A stretch of DNA of 64,000 bases from Pleurodeles waltl (lineage: Eukaryota > Chordata > Amphibia > Caudata > Salamandridae): contig NW_027150008.1 in NCBI RefSeq assembly GCF_031143425.1, positions 1 through 64,000 on the forward strand. Reading direction: 5' to 3'. Positions within the stretch are counted from its first letter, which is position 1. Every line of letters begins with the position of its first letter. Shown here piece by piece: positions 1 to 8,211 of the stretch. The notes under the pieces were generated by a model, which worked only from the letters and a program-made list of their open reading frames with translations, had not been told where the DNA came from and did no database searches. The translations under genes and the position numbers were made by a program.

Positions 1-333
1 TCAACATTCTGTCTAATTGCTTTGACACTGCACACAAATGTCTGGCAAAATCTACCAGAAGATAACCGTGTCAGGAAAGCATTGCAGGGAGAAAAAAAGC
101 CAGCATTTACCATTGATACCTCAGCTTCTGCTCGGTATTCCCTTATTTTCACCTGCCTGCTGCTGCGTACCTGGGTGGTGTCTAATGGGAATACTATTAG
201 CGCTGCAAAGCCTTACTGTGGCATCAGTGGCATTCAATACACACAATCTATAGGAAAACGTTTCCCTGTGCGCCCACTTCACTTACAGCCTGCCTCTAGC
301 TTTCCCTTTTCCCTGCCCAGCAGACTCACCCTG

Positions 334-341
334 GCCAATCA
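334..341 (+). promoter_or_regulatory. CCAAT box upstream of the U5 octamer
   Basis: GCCAATCA lies about 240 bp before the U5 start and about 25 bp before the octamer. It matches the NF-Y core CCAAT with good flanks. It is conserved in every unit with the same spacing to the octamer and in C units lies downstream of the inserted element, so it stays with the promoter. Functional use is inferred from position only. Confidence 0.55.
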
Positions 342-362
342 GCTGAGGCGAGTGCCACCGAA

Positions 363-370
363 ATTTGCAT
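363..370 (+). promoter_or_regulatory. Distal sequence element (octamer) of the U5 promoter, unit 1
   Basis: A perfect octamer ATTTGCAT lies at -213 to -206 from the U5 start. Vertebrate snRNA genes carry an Oct-1-binding octamer in the enhancer-like distal element around -200 to -250, so motif and distance both agree. It is present at the same offset before all 35 U5 genes (one base further, -214, in unit 21); the position for each copy is given in the U5 entries. I see no clear SPH/Staf site beside it. Confidence 0.88.
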
Positions 371-510
371 ATGCCCAGACAGAACCCTGAAAACGGTCCA
401 CCATTTTTTCTTTCTCTACTTGAAGCAGGGGCCTTGAACGTTTGGGCTGTTTTGCTCTCCCCTGTGGTTCTTGCCCTGTTAAGTAGGGCGAAAAAACACC
501 TCTCGGACCC

Positions 511-530
511 TCGCCCTCGCAATGGCAGGG
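511..530 (+). promoter_or_regulatory. Candidate proximal sequence element (PSE), unit 1
   Basis: The 20-bp segment starting TCGCCCTCGC lies at -65 to -46, where the SNAPc-binding PSE of vertebrate snRNA genes sits. Its start fits the loose TCNCC beginning of vertebrate PSEs, while the remainder matches only weakly. There is no TATA box near -30 (around 546), as expected for RNA polymerase II snRNA genes and unlike U6. The B units carry a C-to-T change at -58 inside it. The call rests mainly on position. Confidence 0.55.
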
Positions 531-575
531 TCTCTGTTTGTGGCGCCACATGCCCTGCTAGGCTCAGCTTGTAAC

Positions 576-692
576 ACACTCGGGTTTCTCTTCAAAACGA
601 ATAAATCTTTCGCCTTTTACTAAAGATTTCCGTGGAGAGGAACGTTTACGAGTTTCATTCAATTTTTTGAGGCCTTGCCACAGGTGAGGCTG
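576..692 (+). ncRNA. RNU5: U5 spliceosomal snRNA, unit 1 (class A)
   Basis: U5 is the snRNA of the U4/U6.U5 tri-snRNP; its loop I contacts exon ends during both splicing steps in the nucleus. The 117-nt gene aligns along its whole length with vertebrate U5 (116 nt in human). Stem I has the AAATCTTT/AAAGATTT upper helix (603-610 with 622-629), enclosing the invariant loop CGCCTTTTACT (611-621). The basal helix is ACTCG (578-582) with CGAGT (649-653). The Sm site AATTTTTTGA is at 661-670. The 3' stem pairs GCCTTGCC (672-679) with GGTGAGGC (683-690) around the loop ACA. The start was set by alignment to the human 5' end and the end is accurate to a few bases. Octamer and candidate PSE lie at -213 and -65, and a 3'-box-like motif follows. 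Unit span 1-1411, without the inserted element. Confidence 0.97.
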
Positions 693-698
693 TTTATC

Positions 699-716
699 GT
701 TTGTTGAAGACAAAAG
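699..716 (+). terminator. Candidate 3' box (snRNA 3'-end formation signal), unit 1
   Basis: GTTTGTTGAAGACAAAAG begins 7 bases after the U5 RNA end. Vertebrate snRNA genes have a 3' box, roughly GTTT then 0-3 bases then AAARNNAGA, 9-19 bp downstream that directs Integrator-dependent 3' processing. The GTTT start, the purine-rich remainder and the distance agree; the match is approximate. The same sequence follows every U5 copy in the window. Confidence 0.6.
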
Positions 717-805
717 TGCTAGCAGTTGGGGTACACCTGTGGGCTGTCTGCTGTTTCCTTTGCCAGAGGAAGTTGGTGTTTTGTTCTGAGGCCTGCTGTC
801 TACTC

Positions 806-813
806 ATTTGCAT
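806..813 (+). promoter_or_regulatory. Second octamer, downstream of the U5 gene
   Basis: A second perfect ATTTGCAT, in the same orientation as the distal element, lies about 115 bp after the U5 3' end. It recurs in all units. The bases after it (ATAGGCCAG) resemble those after the promoter octamer (ATATGCCCAG). No snRNA lies the usual 200 bp further on, so its role is unknown. Confidence 0.5.
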
Positions 814-1005
814 AGGCCAGGTGGCTCATGGGAAAGAATTTCTGCGGAGCGTGAGGCTGCTTTTCTTGGCTGTCTTGAATCATCACGACAGCAGGCATTA
901 GATTGTCTCTGCTCCCAACATCTCTGCTGCCAGCAGGCCAGGGGTCACCCTACTTTTCACAGGTGGCCACCAACACTCAGGCTGTGCTTTTCATAGGGCT
1001 TGCCC

Positions 1006-1031
1006 GTTATTGGTGCCCGTTGTTGGTGCCC
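1006..1031 (+). repeat. 13-bp direct repeat, two copies (length-polymorphic site)
   Basis: GTTATTGGTGCCC (1006-1018) is followed directly by GTTGTTGGTGCCC (1019-1031). Classes A, C, C/A and E keep both copies; B and A/B units keep one. This accounts exactly for the 1411 versus 1398 bp unit lengths. Slippage or recombination between the copies is the likely origin. Confidence 0.92.
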
Positions 1032-1986
1032 TTGGAGGTATACAGGAGGCTAGTTCTGGGTGCCTTGGGGGGTGTAAAGATGGCTAGTCCCGGGCTGGCT
1101 CCCTCTCAGATTCTTTTGAAAGGGGGTGTCTGGCTTGTGACTCTGGCCTAGCTAGCTAGATCCTTTTAGATTCAGGCTCAGCTAGAGGATGTGCCTGAAA
1201 GCACATGACTTGTTCTGGAGCATGGTGGTGGCCCACTGCATTTGGATGGGATGGTTATTGCAGGAAAGGGTCAATTATCATGGAGACAAAAGGCCCAGAG
1301 AGCGACTCCAACCGAAAGGGATAGTGATACAAGCAGGCCGAGCTGCTTTAGAGTGTGCTGCCTCTGAGGCCATGGGAAGGTAAGCAGCACTCTTTTGCAG
1401 CAGAACTGGGTTCAACATTCTGTCTAATTGCTTTGACACTGCACACAAATGTCTGGCAAAATCTACCAGAAGATAACCGTGTCAGGAAAGCATTGCAGGG
1501 AGAAAAAAAGCCAGCATTTACCATTGATACCTCAGCTTCTGCTCGGTATTCCCTTATTTTCACCTGCCTGCTGCTGCGTACCTGGGTGGTGTCTAATGGG
1601 AATACTATTAGCGCTGCAAAGCCTTACTGTGGCATCAGTGGCATTCAATACACACAATCTATAGGAAAACGTTTCCCTGCGCGCCCACTTCACTTACAGC
1701 CTGCCTCCAGCTTTCCCTTTTCCCTGCCCAGCAGACTCACCCTGGCCAATCAGCTGAGGCGAGTGCCACCGAAATTTGCATATGCCCAGACAGAACCCTG
1801 AAAACGGTCCACCATTTTTTCTTTCTCTACTTGAAGCAGGGGCCTTGAACGTTTGGGCTGTTTTGCTCTCCCCTGTGGTTCTTGCCCTGTTAAGTAGGGC
1901 GAAAAACCACCTCTCGGACCCTCGCCCTTGCAATGGCAGGGTCTCTGTTTGTGGCGCCACATGCCCTGCTAGGCTCAGCTTGTAAC

Positions 1987-2103
1987 ACACTCGGGTTTCT
2001 CTTCAAAACGAATAAATCTTTCGCCTTTTACTAAAGATTTCCGTGGAGAGGAACGTTTACGAGTTTCATTCAATTTTTTGAGGCCTTGCCACAGGTGAGG
2101 CTG
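1987..2103 (+). ncRNA. RNU5: U5 snRNA, unit 2 (class B)
   Basis: Unit 1412-2809. Octamer 1774-1781, candidate PSE 1922-1941 with the B-class T at -58. RNA sequence as in unit 1, 3' loop ACA. A private A-to-T change lies in the spacer just before the second octamer (near 2213). Confidence 0.96.
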
Positions 2104-3053
2104 TTTATCGTTTGTTGAAGACAAAAGTGCTAGCAGTTGGGGTACACCTGTGGGCTGTCTGCTGTTTCCTTTGCCAGAGGAAGTTGGTGTTTTGTTCTGA
2201 GGCCTGCTGTCTTCTCATTTGCATAGGCCAGGTGGCTCATGGGAAAGAATTTCTGCGGAGCGTGAGGCTGCTTTTCTTGGCTGTCTTGAATCATCACGAC
2301 AGCAGGCATTAGATTGTCTCTGCTCCCAACATCTCTGCTGCCAGCAGGCCAGGGGTCACCCTACTTTTCACAGGTGGCCACCAACACTCAGGCTGTGCTT
2401 TTCATAGGGCTTGCCCGTTATTGGTGCCCTTGGAGGTATACAGGAGGCTAGTTCTGGGTGCCTTGGGAGGTGTAAAGATGGCTAGTCCCGGGCTGGCTCC
2501 CTCTCAGATTCTTTTGAAAGGGGGTGTCTGGCTTGTGACTCTGGCCTAGCTAGCTAGATCCTTTTAGATTCAGGCTCAGCTAGAGGATGTGCCTGAAAGC
2601 ACATGACTTGTTCTGGAGCATGGTGGTGGCCCACTGCATTTGGATGGGATGGTTATTGCAGGAAAGGGTCAATTATCATGGAGACAAAAGGCCCAGAGAG
2701 CGACTCCAACCGAAAGGGATAGTGATACAAGCAGGCCGAGCTGCTTTAAAGTGTGCTGCCTCTGAGGCCATGGGAAGGTAAACAGCACTCTTTTGCAGCA
2801 GAACTGGGTTCAACATTCTGTCTAATTGCTTTGACACTGCACACAAATGTCTGGCAAAATCTACCAGAAGAGAACCGTGTCAGGAAAGCATTGCAGGGAG
2901 AAAAAAAGCCAGCATTTACCATTGATACCTCAGCTTCTGCTCGGTATTCCCTTATTTTCACCTGCCTGCTGCTGCGTACCTGGGTGGTGTCTAATGGGAA
3001 TACTATTAGCGCTGCAAAGCCTTACTGTGGCATCAGTGGCATTCAATACACAC

Positions 3054-3988
3054 GGGCCCATATTTATACTTTTTGACGCTAAACTGCGCTAACGCAGTTT
3101 AGCGTCAAAAAGTTTTGCGCCGTCTAACGCCATTCTGAAGCGCCATGCGGGCGCCGTATTTATGGAATGGCGTTAGACGGCGCAATCAGACCGGCGCTGC
3201 CTGGTTTGCGTGGGAAAAAACCACGTAGACCAGACAGCGCCGGCGTAGGGGGAAAATGGCGCATGGGCGTCTTAAAATGGGGCAAGTCAGGTTACGTCGA
3301 AAAAATCGTCTTAACCCGACTTGCGCCATTTTTTAACGACGCCCATCCCCCATCAACATGACTCCTATCATTGTAAAGATAGGAGTCATGCCCCCTTGCC
3401 CAATGGCCATGCCCAGGGGACTTCTGTCCCCTGGGCATGGTCATTGGGCATAGTGGCATGTAGGGGGGCACAAATAAGGCCCCCCTATGCCACCAAAAAA
3501 ATATATAAAAAAAAAAAAAATATACTTACCTGAACTTACCTGAATGTCCCTGGGGTGGGTCCCTCCATCCTTGGGGGTCCTCCTGGGGTGGGCAAGGGTG
3601 GCAGGGGGGGTCCCTGGGGGCATGGGAGGGCACCTGTGGGTTCATTTTGAGCCCACAGGCCCCTTAACGCCTGCTCTGAGCAGGCGTTAAAAAGTGGCGC
3701 AAATGCGCCGTTTTTAGCCACGCCAACTCCCGGGCGTCTCTTTTGCCCGGGAGTATAAATACCACGTAAAGTCCTGGGAGTCATTTTTTAGACGGGAACG
3801 CCTCCCTTGCATATCATTAACGCAAGGAAGGGGTTCACGCTAAAAAATGACGCACATTCCGGGAACTTTGGCGCTATTCGCCTCTAACGCCATAGTATAA
3901 ATATGGCGTTAGTTGGCGTTAGTTTTGCGTCGAAATTGCGTCAAAAAAAACGACGCAATTTAGGCGCAAACGGAGTATAAATATGGCC
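3054..3988. mobile_element. Nonautonomous DNA-transposon-like insertion, unit 3
   Basis: The element interrupts the unit upstream of the U5 promoter. The left end GGGCCCATATTTATACT and the reverse complement of the right end (GGGCCATATTTATACT) form an inverted repeat with one base gap. CAC at 3051-3053 is repeated at 3989-3991; because of the adjacent C the duplication may be CAC (element 935 bp) or AC (936 bp). Units without the element read straight through the site with a single CAC, which confirms an insertion. Inside is a chain of hairpins, among them a perfect 21-bp stem at 3068-3088/3093-3113 and another at 3115-3135/3165-3185. An A-rich tract lies at 3494-3520. No transposase or credible coding region is present, so it is a MITE-like element. 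The GGG start and short duplication would fit a PIF/Harbinger-type family, but I cannot assign it. It ends 121 bp before the octamer. Confidence 0.85.
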
Positions 3989-4322
3989 CACAATCTATAG
4001 GAAAACGTTTCCCTGCGCGCCCACTTCACTTACAGCCTGCCTCCAGCTTTCCCTTTTCCCTGCCCAGCAGACTCACCCTGGCCAATCAGCTGAGGCGAGT
4101 GCCACCGAAATTTGCATATGCCCAGACAGAACCCTGAAAACGGTCCACCATTTTTTCTTTCTCTACTTGAAGCAGGGGCCTTGAACGTTTGGGCTGTTTT
4201 GCTCTCCCCTGTGGTTCTTGCCCTGTTAAGTAGGGCGAAAAACCACCTCTCGGACCCTCGCCCTCGCAATGGCAGGGTCTCTGTTTGTGGCGCCACATGC
4301 CCTGCTAGGCTCAGCTTGTAAC

Positions 4323-4439
4323 ACACTCGGGTTTCTCTTCAAAATGAATAAATCTTTCGCCTTTTACTAAAGATTTCCGTGGAGAGGAACGTTTACGAGT
4401 TTCATTCAATTTTTTGAGGCCTTGCCATAGGTGAGGCTG
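4323..4439 (+). ncRNA. RNU5: U5 snRNA, unit 3 (class C)
   Basis: Unit 2810-5158, with the inserted element upstream. Octamer 4110-4117, candidate PSE 4258-4277. The 3' stem loop is ATA instead of ACA. This copy alone has T at RNA position 23 (4345), where the other copies and the human RNA have C; the base lies in the internal loop of stem I. Loop I and the Sm site are intact. Confidence 0.95.
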
Positions 4440-5733
4440 TTTATCGTTTGTTGAAGACAAAAGTGCTAGCAGTTGGGGTACACCTGTGGGCTGTCTGCTG
4501 TTTCCTTTGCCAGAGGAAGTTGGTGTTTTGTTCTGAGGCCTGCTGTCTACTCATTTGCATAGGCCAGGTGGCTCATGGGAAAGAATTTCTGCGGAGCGTG
4601 AGGCTGCTTTTCTTGGCTATCTTGAATCATCACGACAGCAGGCATTAGATTGTCTCTGCTCCCAACATCTCTGCTGCCAGCAGGCCAGGGGTCACCCTAC
4701 TTTTCACAGGTGGCCACCAACACTCAGGCTGTGCTTTTCATAGGGCTTGCCCGTTATTGGTGCCCGTTGTTGGTGCCCTTGGAGGTATACAGGAGGCTAG
4801 TTCTGGGTGCCTTGGGAGGTGTAAAGATGGCTAGTCCCGGGCTGGCTCCCTCTCAGATTCTTTTGAAAGGGGGTGTCTGGCTTGTGACTCTGGCCTAGCT
4901 AGCTAGATCCTTTTAGATTCAGGCTCAGCTAGAGGATGTGCCTGAAAGCACATGACTTGTTCTGGAGCATGGTGGTGGCCCACTGCATTTGGATGGGATG
5001 GTTATTGCAGGAAAGGGTCAATTATCATGGAGACAAAAGGCCCAGAGAGCGACTCCAACCGAAAGGGATAGTGATACAAGCAGGCCGAGCTGCTTTAAAG
5101 TGTGCTGCCTCTGAGGCCATGGGAAGGTAAGCAGCACTCTTTTGCAGCAGAACTGGGTTCAACATTCTGTCTAATTGCTTTGACACTGCACACAAATGTC
5201 TGGCAAAATCTACCAGAAGATAACCGTGTCAGGAAAGCATTGCAGGGAGAAAAAAAGCCAGCATTTACCATTGATACCTCAGCTTCTGCTCGGTATTCCC
5301 TTATTTTCACCTGCCTGCTGCTGCGTACCTGGGTGGTGTCTAATGGGAATACTATTAGCGCTGCAAAGCCTTACTGTGGCATCAGTGGCATTCAATACAC
5401 ACAATCTATAGGAAAACGTTTCCCTGTGCGCCCACTTCACTTACAGCCTGCCTCTAGCTTTCCCTTTTCCCTGCCCAGCAGACTCACCCTGGCCAATCAG
5501 CTGAGGCGAGTGCCACCGAAATTTGCATATGCCCAGACAGAACCCTGAAAACGGTCCACCATTTTTTCTTTCTCTACTTGAAGCAGGGGCCTTGAACGTT
5601 TGGGCTGTTTTGCTCTCCCCTGTGGTTCTTGCCCTGTTAAGTAGGGCGAAAAAACACCTCTCGGACCCTCGCCCTCGCAATGGCAGGGTCTCTGTTTGTG
5701 GCGCCACATGCCCTGCTAGGCTCAGCTTGTAAC

Positions 5734-5850
5734 ACACTCGGGTTTCTCTTCAAAACGAATAAATCTTTCGCCTTTTACTAAAGATTTCCGTGGAGAGGAA
5801 CGTTTACGAGTTTCATTCAATTTTTTGAGGCCTTGCCACAGGTGAGGCTG
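5734..5850 (+). ncRNA. RNU5: U5 snRNA, unit 4 (A/B hybrid)
   Basis: Unit 5159-6556. Octamer 5521-5528, candidate PSE 5669-5688 of class A (C at -58). 3' loop ACA. The unit is A-like up to the gene and B-like after it (13-bp repeat reduced to one copy), with a G-to-T change at 6232 shared only with unit 21. Confidence 0.96.
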
Positions 5851-7131
5851 TTTATCGTTTGTTGAAGACAAAAGTGCTAGCAGTTGGGGTACACCTGTGG
5901 GCTGTCTGCTGTTTCCTTTGCCAGAGGAAGTTGGTGTTTTGTTCTGAGGCCTGCTGTCTACTCATTTGCATAGGCCAGGTGGCTCATGGGAAAGAATTTC
6001 TGCGGAGCGTGAGGCTGCTTTTCTTGGCTGTCTTGAATCATCACGACAGCAGGCATTAGATTGTCTCTGCTCCCAACATCTCTGCTGCCAGCAGGCCAGG
6101 GGTCACCCTACTTTTCACAGGTGGCCACCAACACTCAGGCTGTGCTTTTCATAGGGCTTGCCCGTTATTGGTGCCCTTGGAGGTATACAGGAGGCTAGTT
6201 CTGGGTGCCTTGGGAGGTGTAAAGATGGCTATTCCCGGGCTGGCTCCCTCTCAGATTCTTTTGAAAGGGGGTGTCTGGCTTGTGACTCTGGCCTAGCTAG
6301 CTAGATCCTTTTAGATTCAGGCTCAGCTAGAGGATGTGCCTGAAAGCACATGACTTGTTCTGGAGCATGGTGGTGGCCCACTGCATTTGGATGGGATGGT
6401 TATTGCAGGAAAGGGTCAATTATCATGGAGACAAAAGGCCCAGAGAGCGACTCCAACCGAAAGGGATAGTGATACAAGCAGGCCGAGCTGCTTTAAAGTG
6501 TGCTGCCTCTGAGGCCATGGGAAGGTAAACAGCACTCTTTTGCAGCAGAACTGGGTTCAACATTCTGTCTAATTGCTTTGACACTGCACACAAATGTCTG
6601 GCAAAATCTACCAGAAGAGAACCGTGTCAGGAAAGCATTGCAGGGAGAAAAAAAGCCAGCATTTACCATTGATACCTCAGCTTCTGCTCGGTATTCCCTT
6701 ATTTTCACCTGCCTGCTGCTGCGTACCTGGGTGGTGTCTAATGGGAATACTATTAGCGCTGCAAAGCCTTACTGTGGCATCAGTGGCATTCAATACACAC
6801 AATCTATAGGAAAACGTTTCCCTGCGCGCCCACTTCACTTACAGCCTGCCTCCAGCTTTCCCTTTTCCCTGCCCAGCAGACTCACCCTGGCCAATCAGCT
6901 GAGGCGAGTGCCACCGAAATTTGCATATGCCCAGACAGAACCCTGAAAACGGTCCACCATTTTTTCTTTCTCTACTTGAAGCAGGGGCCTTGAACGTTTG
7001 GGCTGTTTTGCTCTCCCCTGTGGTTCTTGCCCTGTTAAGTAGGGCGAAAAACCACCTCTCGGACCCTCGCCCTCGCAATGGCAGGGTCTCTGTTTGTGGC
7101 GCCACATGCCCTGCTAGGCTCAGCTTGTAAC

Positions 7132-7248
7132 ACACTCGGGTTTCTCTTCAAAACGAATAAATCTTTCGCCTTTTACTAAAGATTTCCGTGGAGAGGAACG
7201 TTTACGAGTTTCATTCAATTTTTTGAGGCCTTGCCATAGGTGAGGCTG
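7132..7248 (+). ncRNA. RNU5: U5 snRNA, unit 5 (class E, empty site)
   Basis: Unit 6557-7967. Octamer 6919-6926, candidate PSE 7067-7086. 3' loop ATA. The unit has every C-class marker but no element: the insertion site near 6798 is uninterrupted. Confidence 0.96.
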
Positions 7249-8211
7249 TTTATCGTTTGTTGAAGACAAAAGTGCTAGCAGTTGGGGTACACCTGTGGGC
7301 TGTCTGCTGTTTCCTTTGCCAGAGGAAGTTGGTGTTTTGTTCTGAGGCCTGCTGTCTACTCATTTGCATAGGCCAGGTGGCTCATGGGAAAGAATTTCTG
7401 CGGAGCGTGAGGCTGCTTTTCTTGGCTATCTTGAATCATCACGACAGCAGGCATTAGATTGTCTCTGCTCCCAACATCTCTGCTGCCAGCAGGCCAGGGG
7501 TCACCCTACTTTTCACAGGTGGCCACCAACACTCAGGCTGTGCTTTTCATAGGGCTTGCCCGTTATTGGTGCCCGTTGTTGGTGCCCTTGGAGGTATACA
7601 GGAGGCTAGTTCTGGGTGCCTTGGGAGGTGTAAAGATGGCTAGTCCCGGGCTGGCTCCCTCTCAGATTCTTTTGAAAGGGGGTGTCTGGCTTGTGACTCT
7701 GGCCTAGCTAGCTAGATCCTTTTAGATTCAGGCTCAGCTAGAGGATGTGCCTGAAAGCACATGACTTGTTCTGGAGCATGGTGGTGGCCCACTGCATTTG
7801 GATGGGATGGTTATTGCAGGAAAGGGTCAATTATCATGGAGACAAAAGGCCCAGAGAGCGACTCCAACCGAAAGGGATAGTGATACAAGCAGGCCGAGCT
7901 GCTTTAAAGTGTGCTGCCTCTGAGGCCATGGGAAGGTAAACAGCACTCTTTTGCAGCAGAACTGGGTTCAACATTCTGTCTAATTGCTTTGACACTGCAC
8001 ACAAATGTCTGGCAAAATCTACCAGAAGAGAACCGTGTCAGGAAAGCATTGCAGGGAGAAAAAAAGCCAGCATTTACCATTGATACCTCAGCTTCTGCTC
8101 GGTATTCCCTTATTTTCACCTGCCTGCTGCTGCGTACCTGGGTGGTGTCTAATGGGAATACTATTAGCGCTGCAAAGCCTTACTGTGGCATCAGTGGCAT
8201 TCAATACACAC

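Larger units (their letters stand above)
717..1411. other. Spacer between U5 3' box and end of unit 1
   Basis: About 700 bp that is repeated in every unit. It contains no recognisable U1, U2, U4, U6, U7, U11, U12, 5S or tRNA gene. The visible landmarks are a second octamer (806-813), a 13-bp direct repeat (1006-1031) that is the site of the 1411/1398 length difference, and a short GCTA microrepeat near 1149-1160. Small reading frames here are not supported as genes. Confidence 0.8.

Noticed and set aside
283..579. 98-codon minus-strand open frame over the U5 promoter
   Set aside because: It overlaps the octamer, the PSE and the first bases of the RNA on the opposite strand, and its composition and changes between units follow promoter sequence. 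No protein family is recognisable.
806..1160. Second snRNA gene driven by the downstream octamer
   Set aside because: No Sm site, 3' stem or match to U1, U2, U4, U6, U7, U11 or U12 is found in the following 350 bases.
1380..1400. Possible intron: AAG|GTAAGC followed closely by TCTTTTGCAG
   Set aside because: Donor and acceptor enclose only 21 bases, far below any workable intron, and the donor is changed to GTAAAC in many units.
1355..1801. 148-codon open reading frame recurring in most units without the element
   Set aside because: It starts in the spacer, runs through the CCAAT box and ends just after the U5 octamer, has no recognisable domain, and is simply cut to 107 codons where the element is inserted. 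It recurs because the DNA is repeated.
3522..3560. Possible U1 snRNA gene or fragment, from ATACTTACCTG
   Set aside because: Only the first 11 bases match U1; the next bases repeat ACTTACCTG and then diverge, with no U1 stem-loops or Sm site. Kept only as a splice-site-like observation.
3536..3784. 82-codon proline-rich minus-strand frame in the element
   Set aside because: It arises from the GC-rich palindromic core and low-complexity CCT/GGG runs; there is no transposase motif or start context worth trusting.
3054..3988. Retroelement (SINE) origin of the insertion because of its A-rich tract
   Set aside because: The A-tract is internal, the ends form an inverted repeat, the target duplication is only 2-3 bp and no tRNA, 5S or 7SL-like head is visible. 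A DNA-transposon type fits better.
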